Of a stretch of DNA of 64,000 nt, positions 44,681 to 54,700 are shown piece after piece. The notes under the pieces were generated by a model. It ran no database searches. It worked only from the letters and a program-made list of their open reading frames with translations, and was not told the origin of the DNA. Source of the stretch: Rhizobium sp. 007 (GTDB taxonomy: Bacteria > Pseudomonadota > Alphaproteobacteria > Rhizobiales > Rhizobiaceae); the NCBI RefSeq assembly GCF_015353075.1, contig NZ_CP064187.1, positions 1,240,001 to 1,304,000 on the forward strand, written 5' to 3'. The stretch's first letter is position 1; every line of letters starts with the position of its first letter. The position numbers and the translations under genes were made by a program.

Positions 44681-45205
44681 ATGGAACCGGTCATGGACGT
44701 GCGTTCATTCAGGCAGGCTTTAGGGCAGTTCCCGACTGGGGTATGCGTGGTCACCAGCACGATCGGCGCGGAAAAACTCGGCGTCACGATCAGTTCGTTC
44801 AACTCGCTGTCGCTCAACCCGCCGCTGATCCTTTTCTCCATTGATCGCCGGGCCGCCAGCCTTTCCCAGTGGGCGGAGGCGGAGGGCTACGCGATCAACG
44901 TGTTGTCTGAGAACCAGGCGGATTTGTCGAGCCGATTTTCCAAGCCGCTTTCCAACAAATGGGAAGGGATCGCCTGCGAGACGATAGTCGGGCATGGTAT
45001 CGTCCTTCCAGGAGCTGCAGCAGTGTTCCACTGCGCGCCTTGGGCTGCCCATGACGGTGGCGACCATCTGCTGTTCATTGGCAGAGTGACATCATTCCAA
45101 TCGTTTTGGGACCGCCGGCCGCTCGTGTTCAGCAAGGGCCGATATGCCGCGCTAGAAAGTGAGAGGCACAACGAAGCGTCCTGGCCACTAGCCATGCACT
45201 ATTGA
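44681..45205 (+). CDS. Flavin reductase (FMN/FAD supply for the hydroxylase)
   Basis: The 174-residue product belongs to the HpaC-like split-barrel flavin reductases: FRQALGQFPTGVCVVTSTIG at the start, KLGVTISSFNSLSLNPPLIL for flavin binding and GYAINVLSENQADLSSRFSK. It uses NAD(P)H to make reduced flavin for the neighbouring HpaB-type oxygenase, ten bases downstream. GGGGGAAG precedes the ATG. A second in-frame ATG four codons later is possible. Confidence 0.9.
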   Translation: MEPVMDVRSFRQALGQFPTGVCVVTSTIGAEKLGVTISSFNSLSLNPPLILFSIDRRAASLSQWAEAEGYAINVLSENQADLSSRFSKPLSNKWEGIACETIVGHGIVLPGAAAVFHCAPWAAHDGGDHLLFIGRVTSFQSFWDRRPLVFSKGRYAALESERHNEASWPLAMHY

Positions 45206-45215
45206 GGGGGATGAC

Positions 45216-46697
45216 ATGTTGAAAACGGGTTCAGAGCATATCGAAACCCTGCGGGATGGCAGGCACGTGCTCATCAACGGAAAGCGCGCCGACGATGTCA
45301 CGATCCATCCGGCCTTTTGCCAATCCATACAATCAGTGGCGCGGCTCTACGATTTCCAAAGCGCCGAGCAGAATCGCTCCCTCATGACATACGAGGTGAA
45401 CGGCGTCGGCACTGCAAGCCGCATTTGGCAGATGCCTGGCAACCATGCGGAGCTGGTGGAGCGCCGAAGAGCGCTGGAGACCTGGGCAACGTTGCATTGC
45501 GGTTTCCTTGGCCGTGCGCCGGACCATGTCGCTTCCTGTCTGGCCGGCATGATGATGGGAATTGAGGTCTTTCAGGCCTACGATCCGAAGCGAGCCGACG
45601 CCCTTGCCGACTACTATCGATACGCCCGCGACAACGACCTTTACCTGACCTACGTGATCATCAACCCTCAGGCTGACCGGTCGAAGAGCGCAAGCCAGCA
45701 GCAGGACGGCACCTTGACGGCCGGCGTTGTCGACCAGGACGCGGAAGGTCTGACAATCCGCGGCGCAAAGATGTTGGCGACAGGCGGCATCATGGCCAAC
45801 GAGGTGATCGTCACTTGTATCCAGCCGCTTTCACAAGGAGACGAGCCCTATGCAGTCTCCTTCGCAGTGCCCATGAATGCAGCCGGGCTGAAGATCATGT
45901 CCCGCAAGTCGTATGAAGAAAATGCAACCAGCGTTTTCGACAATCCGCTCGCCAGCCGCTTCGATGAGAACGATGCGATCCTTTATTTCGATGACGTCAA
46001 AGTGCCGTGGGATAGGGTTTTCATCAACCAGGACATCCACATGTGCCAGCAGCAGTTTCATGCGACGCCCGCCCATGTCCTGCAGAATTACCAGGCACAA
46101 ATCCGCCTGATGGTGAAGATGCGATTTCTTCTGGGGTTGGCACATCGCATCACCGAGACCAACGGCATCGTCAATTTCCCGCAGGTGCGCGAAACGCTCG
46201 GTGTCCTGGCGGCCCAGAGCGCGATGGTCGATGCGCTGGTGCATGCCATGGAGGTCAAGGGACGAAACTTCGGTGCCTACTTCGTCCCGGATGCGCACAC
46301 GCTCTATTCGGCTCAGGTACTCACGCAGAAGCTCTATCCGGAAGTGATTTCGGCACTGCGTGAACTGGCCGGCGGCGGACTGATCATGCTGCCCTCAAGC
46401 GTCGAAGACTTCGCCGATCCCCAACTCAAGGCTCTGATCGAGAAGACCCAGCAATCACCATCCACGAGTGCCGAAGGGCGGGTGAAGCTCTTCAAGCTGG
46501 CCTGGGATGCGATCGGCTCCGAGTTCGCCTCGAGGCATACCCAATACGAGATGTTCTATGCGGGCGCGAACTTCGTCACCAGGAATCACAGTTATAGAAC
46601 GTGCGACTGGCATTCCGGCACCCGATTGGTCGATCAGATGCTTGATTCCTATTCGCTCGAAAACGAACTTGGAGCCCTCGCGGCAGTGGCGGAATGA
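45216..46697 (+). CDS. 4-hydroxyphenylacetate 3-hydroxylase family oxygenase (HpaB-like)
   Basis: The 493-residue product is the oxygenase part of a two-component flavin monooxygenase. Family features: NRSLMTYEVNGVG near the N-terminus, DNDLYLTYVIINPQADRSKS for substrate and flavin loop, MLATGGIMANEVIVTC, ILYFDDVKVPWDRVFIN and AGGGLIMLPSSVEDFADPQ. Relatives hydroxylate 4-hydroxyphenylacetate, chlorophenols, phenol derivatives or pyrrole intermediates; the sequence does not settle the substrate. A GGGGGAT site precedes the ATG and its stop overlaps the cupin start (ATGA). Confidence 0.92.
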   Translation: MLKTGSEHIETLRDGRHVLINGKRADDVTIHPAFCQSIQSVARLYDFQSAEQNRSLMTYEVNGVGTASRIWQMPGNHAELVERRRALETWATLHCGFLGRAPDHVASCLAGMMMGIEVFQAYDPKRADALADYYRYARDNDLYLTYVIINPQADRSKSASQQQDGTLTAGVVDQDAEGLTIRGAKMLATGGIMANEVIVTCIQPLSQGDEPYAVSFAVPMNAAGLKIMSRKSYEENATSVFDNPLASRFDENDAILYFDDVKVPWDRVFINQDIHMCQQQFHATPAHVLQNYQAQIRLMVKMRFLLGLAHRITETNGIVNFPQVRETLGVLAAQSAMVDALVHAMEVKGRNFGAYFVPDAHTLYSAQVLTQKLYPEVISALRELAGGGLIMLPSSVEDFADPQLKALIEKTQQSPSTSAEGRVKLFKLAWDAIGSEFASRHTQYEMFYAGANFVTRNHSYRTCDWHSGTRLVDQMLDSYSLENELGALAAVAE

Positions 46698-47080
46698 CCA
46701 TGCACCCGTCCACACTGAAAGAGCACAAGGAATTCCATCAGGTGGACATGGGACAGGGGTGGCATGTCCCTCCTGGCTACCCGGAGGGAATAGAGCAGAA
46801 AATACTGGCGGGGCGGCTTGACGAAGTGAAGGGCGAAGGCAACCGGACACGATTGCTGCGTTTCCTGCCGGGCGCGCGCACTGAAAAGCCGTTCGTGCAT
46901 GACTACTGGGAAGAGGTCTATCTTCTCGAAGGCGACCTCATAGTCGGCGACAGGTCCCCCGAAACATATCCTGCTCATACCTACGCATGCCGTCCTCCAG
47001 GGGTCTCTCATGGGCCATTCAAATCAGAGATGGGCTGCTTGCTGCTGGAGATTCACTATTATGAGACGACATTGAGATGA
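46694..47080 (+). CDS. Cupin protein of the monooxygenase operon
   Basis: The 128-residue product begins MTMHPSTLKEHKEFHQVDM and contains the cupin core RFLPGARTEKPFVHDYWEEV, YLLEGDLIVGD and RPPGVSHGPFKSEMGCLL. The metal ligands appear as H..E in FVHDYWEE and H in VSHGPF. The overlap of four bases with the oxygenase stop shows tight coupling, so it probably acts on the hydroxylated product (ring-cleavage or cupin sensor) or stabilises the enzyme. Its reaction is unknown. Confidence 0.82.
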   Translation: MTMHPSTLKEHKEFHQVDMGQGWHVPPGYPEGIEQKILAGRLDEVKGEGNRTRLLRFLPGARTEKPFVHDYWEEVYLLEGDLIVGDRSPETYPAHTYACRPPGVSHGPFKSEMGCLLLEIHYYETTLR

Positions 47081-47129
47081 CCACTTCTGGCGCGGGGGCG
47101 ACCACCGGCTTTCGCCGATGGTCAGGTCG

Positions 47130-47750
47130 TCATAACTCGATCTGCTCGGCAATCCGCAAAGCGTCATCCACCTCTACGCCGAGATATCGAACGGTACTTT
47201 CGAGCTTGGTGTGACCGAGAAGGATTTGGACCGCCCGTAGATTGCCTGTGTTTTTGTAGATTTGTGCCGCCTTTGTCCTTCTCATAGAGTGCGTGCCGTA
47301 GGCGCTCGACTCTAGCCCGATACTCGCGACCCACCTGTGGACGATCCTGGCATACTGCCGTGTCGAGATGTGCTGCGATGTCTGTCGGCGGCTTGGAAAT
47401 AGATAACTTCCGCCATTCCTTCGAACGAACGGGAGCCAAGCTGCCAATGCAGTTTTCGTCTGCTCCGTCACCTCGAACTGGACTGGGCGTCTCGTCTTTT
47501 TCTGAATGATTGTTGCACGATCTCTGATCGAAGCACCTGACCAAAGGTCTTCAATCCTTAATCGGACGAGATCACATGCGCGGAGCTTGCTGTCGATGGC
47601 GAGGTTGAAAAGTGCCAGTTCACGGGTCGCACCGCTCATTTCGAGCCGAACCCTTATTGACCAGACATTCCTGGGTTGGAGCGGACGCTTTTGGCCGACG
47701 AGTATTCCTTTGTTCCAAGGACGCCGGGAACGCAACACAACAGATTCCAT
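47130..47750 (-). CDS. Tyrosine recombinase (site-specific integrase)
   Basis: The 206-residue product is a short tyrosine recombinase consisting of little more than the catalytic domain. ArgI is in DSKLRACDLVRLRIEDL, HxxR in THSMRRTKAAQIY, then LGHTKLESTVRYLG with His and the nucleophile Tyr. The start MESVVLRSRRPWNKG is characteristic of a family of small integrases common in rhizobial accessory DNA. It is convergent with the cupin gene, 49 bases apart. Its target site is unknown. Confidence 0.87.
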   Translation of the reverse strand: MESVVLRSRRPWNKGILVGQKRPLQPRNVWSIRVRLEMSGATRELALFNLAIDSKLRACDLVRLRIEDLWSGASIRDRATIIQKKTRRPVQFEVTEQTKTALAAWLPFVRRNGGSYLFPSRRQTSQHISTRQYARIVHRWVASIGLESSAYGTHSMRRTKAAQIYKNTGNLRAVQILLGHTKLESTVRYLGVEVDDALRIAEQIEL

Positions 47751-47936
47751 GATTATGCCTCCGCCGCTCCTCCCACCTCGTCGCCGCTTTGGGCGGGACG
47801 GACAATAGCATCTTCGGCGGTTCCCGGCCCGAAGCGGACGAAGTCCACACGCGAAATCCTCCCAGCAGCAGTCGTCACAAAAGCGAAAGCCTAAGAGCTG
47901 CTGATGTCCTTGATCTGACGCGCGGAGGACAGTCAT

Positions 47937-48700
47937 GTGCAATTGGCGCAGCATGGTACTGCGGCGGTATCGTCACTCATCTTTCAGGCGTGCCTTGCAC
48001 ATGCGCAAGAGCCCCCGAAGGCTGAACCGATCTTCTCAAACCCTGGACCCGATGCCGATGAACACGGCCAGCAGCTTGGGTATCCAGTTGGTTGGCCTTT
48101 GGACAAGCCACAGAATATGGTCGGCAATTATAGCCATGCAGATCAGTTGACCCCGACGCGTACGGTAGCTGCCGCCGAAAAAACTTCGTCGTTGTTGCGG
48201 GCTCAGACCGAGATTTCTGTCTCGTATACTTTCGGCGACACTTATACTTTCGCTTCAAGCACTGCCACTCTGGCGGAGTATCTGGCCCGCAATCCAACGA
48301 CGGGGTTACTGATAGCGCACGACCAGACCATATTGTACGAACACTACCAATATGGCCGTACCGATCACGACCGATTTCTTTCGCAATCGATGGCAAAACC
48401 ATAACTGCCATGCTGATTGGAATTGCGATCTCGGAAGGTGCGATCCACTCTGTAGATGACACGGTGCAAACCTACGTGCCCGAGCTGACGGGTAAAGAGA
48501 TCGGCAAGACGCCGATCCAGGCTTTTCTCCACATGGCGTCCGGCATCGCTTTCACGCAGACCTCTCAAGGAGCTGATGACCGCACGAGCGACGACGCGAG
48601 GCTCGATAGAGAACTTTTCGGGAAAGACAAAATCAGCACCATCGACCAATCTAGCGCTCTGCGGTCCGACGCTCGTCTAACGCCAAGTTTTTTGAGATAA
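47937..48700 (+). pseudogene. Serine hydrolase (beta-lactamase-like) relic
   Basis: The first frame (47937-48404) encodes a leader and NPTTGLLIAHDQTILYEHYQ, then SQSMAK, the SxxK catalytic motif of class C beta-lactamase-like hydrolases, and stops. One base on, another frame continues MLIGIAISEGAIHSVDDTVQ, YVPELTGKEIGKTPIQAFLH and MASGIAFTQT. Loss of one base in GGCAAAACCATA just after the catalytic Lys explains the break. The 3' half with the YxN and HxG motifs is missing. Confidence 0.78.
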
Positions 48701-48708
48701 TAAGTATT

Positions 48709-48730
48709 GGGCAGATCACCCGATCTGCCC
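48709..48730. terminator. Perfect hairpin before the GYD gene
   Basis: GGGCAGATC-4-GATCTGCCC is a 9-bp perfect stem lying 9 bases after the hydrolase relic and 22 before the GYD start. It could end the upstream transcript or act in the leader. Confidence 0.5.
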
Positions 48731-48751
48731 ATTATCGAGGGAGGATGTCCT

Positions 48752-49084
48752 ATGCCACTTTTCGTAACAACAGGGTGCTATACAGCCACGTCAGCGAAGG
48801 GAATGATTGACAATCCATCGAACCGAGAAAAGGCGGCCCGTGGCGTCATGGAAGCAGCGGGCGGGAAACTGCATTCTTTCTACCTCACGACCGGCGAAAC
48901 CGACTGGATGGCAATCACGGAATTCGACGATGGTGCTGACCTGATCCCCGCACTTCTCGTCGTCAGCGCATCGGGAGCCGTATCGAATGTCAAAACCGTG
49001 CGAGCCTACACGGGCGCGGAATTCAAGGCTGCGCAAGAGAAGGCGGGCACAATCGCATCTTCCTACAAGCCCCCGGCAAAATAA
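48752..49084 (+). CDS. GYD-domain protein
   Basis: The 110-residue product starts MPLFVTTGCYTATSAKGMID and contains FYLTTGETDWMAITEFDDGAD and SASGAVSNVKTVRAYTG, the core of the GYD family (a ferredoxin-like alpha/beta barrel dimer fold). No signal. A strong GGGAGGATGTCCT precedes the ATG at 48752. The family is found next to stress and monooxygenase genes; function unknown. A strong terminator follows. Confidence 0.82.
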   Translation: MPLFVTTGCYTATSAKGMIDNPSNREKAARGVMEAAGGKLHSFYLTTGETDWMAITEFDDGADLIPALLVVSASGAVSNVKTVRAYTGAEFKAAQEKAGTIASSYKPPAK

Positions 49085-49106
49085 GCAGACCACTGGTTGA
49101 AACATC

Positions 49107-49137
49107 TCTGGCAGCGGATCGAACCTCCGCTGCCAGA
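49107..49137. terminator. Terminator after the GYD gene
   Basis: A perfect 12-bp stem TCTGGCAGCGGA/TCCGCTGCCAGA with a seven-base loop, 22 bases after the stop. The region from here to 49481 has no supported gene. Confidence 0.6.
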
Positions 49138-49437
49138 AACGATGTGTTGGCGCGCAATGAGGCCGCATTCGAGCGCGTCAGTTCGATCGCGGCATGTCCC
49201 GCGAGCTGCTCGATTCGCTGGAGACCTCTCAACCTCCTCGCGATCGCGAGGAAGTAGCGGCAAAGGCGCGCGCGAGAACGGCGATCCGGTTCGCGTAAGA
49301 GAGTCCGTCACGCACAGGATCAAGTTGGCCCGTTTGCGGTGTTGAGAAGAGCTTAGAAGATTCGCAGCACTCCGCAATGGCCGGTGTTGGCGCTTTCCTG
49401 CCTAGTGAAAGTTCCTCGATGATTGGTGGGCTCGGCA

Positions 49438-49465
49438 TGACATCGCGGCCCTCACCGCGATGTCA
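49438..49465. repeat. Inverted repeat at the edge of the recombinase pair
   Basis: TGACATCGCGG and CCGCGATGTCA form a perfect 11-bp stem with a six-base loop, 17 bases after the stop of the second recombinase. It may be a terminator or an end of the element. Confidence 0.5.
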
Positions 49466-49481
49466 ATGGCTCCGGCAGGGA

Positions 49482-50477
49482 TCAAAGTTTGTCAAGAAAC
49501 GCCAATAGCTCGTCGCCAGCCCTGAACCGGCCAGGCGATTGTCCATTGAACGGGTCGATCTTGGCTAGAGCGGCCTCCTTGATTGCCAGGTGGGCATGCA
49601 AGTACGGCTGTGTGGACCGCGTGGACTCATGGCCTAGCCACAATGAGATCACCGTGCTGTCGACACCGGCATCCAGCAACTCCATCGCCGCGCTATGTCA
49701 AAGGTCATGGGGTGATATCCGCTTTGATCGTAACGACGAGCAGCCCTTCGACGCCGTCGACACGTATTTTGCCAGAAGATACTGAACGGCATCAGGACTC
49801 ATCCGCCCGCCGTGAACGGTCGGGAAAAGAGCATTGCCGTTTCCAACCGGTGGCTCGTCCAACCAGGACCTGAGCGTGACATTGAGCATTCTGGTTATCG
49901 GCGTAGTGTGTTCCTTGCGTCCCTTCCCGAAACACCGGATATGCGCCCCTGTGTCGATGGTGACAGCACTTCGATCAAGGCCCACGAGTTCCGAGAGCCG
50001 CATCCCTGTCTGCACGGCTGTCAGCATCAAAACATGGTCACGACGCCCAACCCAGGTTCGTCGATCAGGAGCCGAGAGGATCGCTTCGATCTCGTTACGG
50101 GTGAGAAATTGCACCTCCCGCTTCGACCCGATCTTCCCTGGGATCGCAAGGACGCGCTGTATCTGCCCACTATATGCTCGTTCCTCGAAGGCCAGGAAGC
50201 GGAAGAAGCACCGGATTGCCGTCAGCCGAAGGTTATAGGTCGCAGGGCTGGCGTGGCGCTCGGAGTCCAGATCATCAAGGAACGCGACAACCAGCTCCGC
50301 ATCGAAATCCTCCAGTCGAAGATCAGACGGAAATTTGCCGGTTCGACGATGTGCGAACTTCAGGAAGAGCTTGAATGTGTCGCGATAGGAGGCAATCGTA
50401 TGTGGGCTCACGTTGCGGTGGCGAGCAAGGCGCTGCGCGAAGAAGCGTTCAATCAACCGAGGGAGTGGATTTGTCAT
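49482..50477 (-). pseudogene. Tyrosine recombinase interrupted by a stop at catalytic Arg II
   Basis: The 331-codon frame from 50477 has a SAM-like core-binding region (RLIERFFAQRLARHRNVSPH, LEDFDAELVVAFLDDLDSE) and a catalytic domain with TGMRLSELVGLD (Arg I). At the HxxR motif it reads SPHDL-stop-HSAAMELLDAG: TGA at 49698-49700 replaces the arginine codon (CGA to TGA is the simplest change). The frame then continues unbroken through LWLGHESTRSTQPYLHAH with the Tyr to 49482. So a single nonsense mutation disables it. It overlaps the upstream recombinase by ATGA. Confidence 0.85.
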
Positions 50478-51298
50478 TCGGCGACCTCCCACCTCGCGTC
50501 GAGACGACGTTTTGCCTCGCCTAAAAGATCGGGATGCGCTGTCAGATACCAATAGGTGGCGCTGACATAATTGTGCCCGAGGTAGGTCGAAAGCTCCGGT
50601 AAGCGCCGTTCGATGTCTTCGCCATCCTGGTACCAAGACAGCAGCGTTCGAACGGCGAAGGTGTGGCGGAGATCGTGAATCCTGGGACCGCCACGCTCAT
50701 CCGGCTGCCTCAGCCCCGCCTGGCGTGTCCAGAGGATAAAGGAGAAGTGTGGGTTGGCATGGATCAGGGCCCTGCCAAGGTCTCCGGTAAAGAAGTATTT
50801 GCTTATCCGTCTGACCGGGTGATCGTCACGGATTGCCGCATATCGCCGAAGCGCCAGCGTCGTACTCGGATGCAGCGGCACGATGCGGGTCTTTCCGAAC
50901 TTCGTCTCGCGGATCGTCAGCATGCCTGCTTCCAAATCGGCGTCCTCACGAAGCAACCGCGCCGCCTCTGAGAAGCGAAGTCCGGTGGATGCCAGCAAGC
51001 CGAAGAAGTAATGATATGTCGGCCCTCGGAAGCTTCCAGGATGCAGGTCGAGCATCGACTTCAGGAGATCGGTGATCTGTTCGTCTGAATAGATGAAAGG
51101 ACGCGGTCTTCGTTGTGGTGGAAAGATGTGCGGAGGCGGAATCTCTGTTTGGGGGTCGACCACCTGGAGGTGGCGGGCAAAAGCTCTGACCGTCGAAAGG
51201 CGCGACGACCACGTTGCGGGACCACATTGGTGGCTTGCCCACTCCACCGCAGTCTTCGCGGTGACCCGCAGTTCGCCACGCGCAGTCGCATACCTCAC
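50474..51298 (-). CDS. Tyrosine recombinase, partner of the interrupted one
   Basis: The 274-residue product has the core-binding part (TAKTAVEWASHQCGPATWSS, RLSTVRAFARHLQ), Arg I in STGLRFSEAARLL, HxxR in HDLRHTFAVRTL, and YLGHNYVSATYWYLT with the nucleophile Tyr. The frame stays open upstream to about 51433 and codes for a plausible N-terminal helix (SFVHSELGRLQ), but no ATG or GTG exists there before the GTG at 51298, so the natural start may have been cut off. Tandem overlapping recombinases recall the recombinase-in-trio elements; the third member is missing. Confidence 0.82.
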   Translation of the reverse strand: MRYATARGELRVTAKTAVEWASHQCGPATWSSRLSTVRAFARHLQVVDPQTEIPPPHIFPPQRRPRPFIYSDEQITDLLKSMLDLHPGSFRGPTYHYFFGLLASTGLRFSEAARLLREDADLEAGMLTIRETKFGKTRIVPLHPSTTLALRRYAAIRDDHPVRRISKYFFTGDLGRALIHANPHFSFILWTRQAGLRQPDERGGPRIHDLRHTFAVRTLLSWYQDGEDIERRLPELSTYLGHNYVSATYWYLTAHPDLLGEAKRRLDARWEVAE

Positions 51299-51504
51299 AA
51301 AATTGCGCAGGCGGCTCTCCTGAGTCTGGAGTTGATCGGTTTCGTGCCGCGCCTGAAGGCGTCCAAGTTCGGAATGTACGAAGCTCGCTCTAGGCTCTAG
51401 CTGTAGTCCATTCCGTCGGTCCCTAGATCGAATTCATGACTTCATCTTGGGTGAGGTCTCTGCCCACATTTCTTAGTTTTCCCGTCATGCGTTGTGAAAA
51501 CAGA

Positions 51505-51751
51505 GCTTCGTCGGCTGCGAAGTGGGCTCCGCTCCTCAGCCCTGTCTTCCTAAACGGAATCCGCCCCGAAGGGCGGATGCTTCTTTGACGCGGCTCGCCT
51601 TCGCGCGAACCGCGGGCGAGTAAGAAGGCTTCGTCGGCTGCGAAGTAGGCTCCGCTCCTCAGCCTTGTCTTCCTAAACGGAATCCGCCCAAAGGGCGGAT
51701 GCTTCTTTGTCGCGGTTCGCTTTAGTGCGAACCGCGGTTCGGAGTAAGAAG
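51505..51751. repeat. Two tandem 123-base repeats containing terminator hairpins
   Basis: Copy 1 is 51505-51627 and copy 2 is 51628-51751, both starting GCTTCGTCGGCTGCGAAG. Each has the stem ATCCGCCC/GGGCGGAT (51559-51578 and 51682-51700), and copy 2 also has a perfect 10-bp stem CGCGGTTCGC/GCGAACCGCG (51711-51736), imperfect in copy 1. They lie just after the nrdJ stop and probably end its transcript twice over. Confidence 0.75.
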
Positions 51752-51756
51752 AGTAA

Positions 51757-54700
51757 TCAAGAGCACCCACTTGTACTTCCACACGTATCGCACTTCTCGC
51801 AGGTCCCATTCCGTACCATCGTGAAGTTCTGGCACTCGGTGCACATATTGCCCGTGTAGCCCTGCATGATGGAGCGGGCGCGGCGTTCGGCTTCGACCTT
51901 CTTGGCTTCGGTCTTGGCAGAGGCTGCGTCGGCAGCGGCGGCGTCGGTGAAGAGCGTGCTGGATTCCTCAGCGATCTCTTCGGCGATTTCCTCCGCCAGT
52001 TCCTTGGCGCGTTCCTCATAATCGCGCTTGAAGGCGACGACTTCGGAGGAGGCGGCGACGGTTTCGAGCTTGCGCACGGTGTTGCCGGCAATCGCCGTGA
52101 TCGTCGCGCCCGAGGAGGCGCGGACAGGGGCGGCGGTTGCAGCACCCTTGATCTCCGATGCCGCGCGCTCGGTCGAGTTTCCGGAAACCAGCGTCGGCTT
52201 ATAGCCGCGAGTCAGGCCTTTGGAGACGACGTCCGCCTTGCCTTCCGACACGCCGCGGCCGAGCGCCGTGTTGTTGAAGTCGGACGTATCGACATGCGCC
52301 AGATCGTGGCGGCCGAGATAGGAGATGGCGAGTTCGCGGAACACGTAGTCGAGGATCGACGTCGCATTCTTGATCGCGTCGTTGCCTGTGACGATGCCCG
52401 CCGGCTCGAACTTCGTGAAGGTGAAGGCATCGACATATTCCTCGAGCGGCACGCCGTATTGCAGACCGAGCGAGACCGAGATCGCGAAGTTGTTGATGAA
52501 CGCACGAAGGGCCGAACCTTCCTTGTTCATGTCGAGGAAGATCTCGCCGAGGCGGCCGTCGTCATATTCGCCGGTGCGCAGGAAAATCGTGTGGCCGCCG
52601 ATCTTTGCCTTCTGGGTGTAGCCCTTGCGGCGGCCCGGCAGCTTTTCCTGGCTGCGCACGACCTTCTCGATCACCCGCTCGATGATCTTCTCGGTGACGG
52701 TGACGGCCTGGGCGGCGGCTGGCTGGGCCAGCAGTTCCTCCAGCGCGTCCTCGTCGCCTTCGTCCTCGATCAGCGAAGCGTTTAGCGGCTGCGACAGCTT
52801 CGAGCCGTCGCGGTAAAGCGCGTTGGCCTTGAGGCCGAGCTTCCAGGAGAGCATGTAGGCGCTCTTGCAATCGTCGACGGTTGCATCGTTCGGCATGTTG
52901 ATCGTCTTGGAGATCGCACCCGAGATGAAGGGCTGGGCAGCCGCCATCATGCGGATGTGGCTTTCGACCGAGAGATAACGCTTGCCGATCTTGCCGCAAG
53001 GATTGGCGCAATCGAAGACGGCGAGGTGCTCGTTCTTGAGGAACGGAGCGCCTTCCAGCGTCATCGCACCGCAAACATGGATGTTTGCAGCCTCGATGTC
53101 CTTCTTCGAAAAGCCCATGTGGTCGAGCAGGTTGAAGCTCATGTCGGCGAGCTGCTCGTCGGAGACCTTCAGCGTGCCCTTCAGGAAGTCGAGCCCAAGC
53201 GTCCACTGGTTGAAGACGAACTTGATGTCGAAAGCGGACTTCAGCGCCGCGTTGACGGCCTCGACCTTCTCGTCGGTGAAGCCCTTGGCCTTCAGCGTCG
53301 AGGGGTTGATGGCGGGCGCCTGGTTCAGATTGCCGTGGCCGACGGCGTAAGCTTCGATCTCGGCAATCTGGCTTTCGGAGTAGCCGAGCGTGCGCAGCGC
53401 TTCCGGTACGGCACGGTTGATGATCTTGAAGTAACCGCCGCCGGCAAGCTTCTTGAACTTGACGAGCGCGAAGTCGGGCTCGATGCCGGTCGTGTCGCAA
53501 TCCATGACGAGGCCGATCGTTCCGGTCGGCGCAATCACGGTTGCCTGGGCGTTGCGGTAGCCGTGCTTTTCGCCGAGTTCCAGTGCCTTGTCCCAAGCGC
53601 TCTTGGCGTGCGCGGCGAGATCCTGGTCCGGGTTTTCGCCGTGGATGAGGGCGACGGGGTTGATCGACAGGCCTTCATAGCCGGACATCTCGCCATAGGC
53701 GGCGCGGCGATGGTTGCGGATGACGCGCAGCATGTTCTCGCGGTTCGGCGCAAACATCGGGAACGGGCCGAGTTCAGCAGCCATTTCCGCCGAGGTGGCA
53801 TAGGAAATGCCGGTCATGATCGCCGTCAGGGAGCCTGCGATGGCGCGGGCTTCGTCGCTGTCATAAGGAATGCCGGACGACATCAGCAGGCCGCCGATAT
53901 TGGCATAGCCGAGACCGATCGTGCGGTATTCGTAGGAGAGCTCGGCGATGCGGCGCGACGGGAACTGCGCCATCATCACGGAGATTTCGAGCACGACGCT
54001 CCACAGACGCACGGCATGCTCGTAGTCGGCGATGTTGATCCGCTTTGTCGCCGCATCCTTGAACTGCATGAGGTTCAGCGAGGCAAGGTTGCAGGCCGTG
54101 TCGTCGAGGAACATGTATTCCGAGCACGGGTTGGAGGCGCGGATAGGGCCGGCGGCCGGGCTGGTATGCCAGTCGTTCATCGTCGTGTTGAAGTGCAGAC
54201 CCGGATCGGCCGATGCCCAGGCGGCATAGGAGATCGTTTCCCAGAGGTCGCGGGCCTTCAGCGTCTTCATGACCTTACCGTCCTTGCGGGCCGTCAGGTT
54301 CCAGTCGCCATCGGCTTCGACGGCGCGAAGGAAGTCGTCGCGGATCGAGACCGAGTTGTTGGAGTTCTGGCCGGAAACGGTGAGGTAGGCTTCACTATCC
54401 CAGTCCGTGTCGTAGGTCTTGAACTCCATGTCCTTGTAGCCCTGGCGGGCGAACTGGATGACGCGGCTCACATAATTTTCCGGAACCTGGTCCTTCTTGG
54501 CGGCGCGGATTTCGCGCTTGAGGGCAGGGTTCTTGGTCGGGTCGAAACAATCCGCATCGGCGCCGCCTTCGCAATTGAAGCAGGCCTTCATGATCGCCTT
54601 CAGGTGCTTGGCGACGATCTTCGAGCCGGTGACGAGGGCTGCAACCTTCTGCTCTTCCTTGACCTTCCAGTTGATGTATTCCTCGATATCCGGATGATCG

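Noticed and set aside
51061..51323. Small plus-strand genes opposite the first recombinase
   Set aside because: They are antisense shadows; the recombinase motifs on the minus strand are complete.
51505..51751. A CRISPR array
   Set aside because: Only two adjacent copies of a 123-base unit without spacers, and no cas genes in the window.
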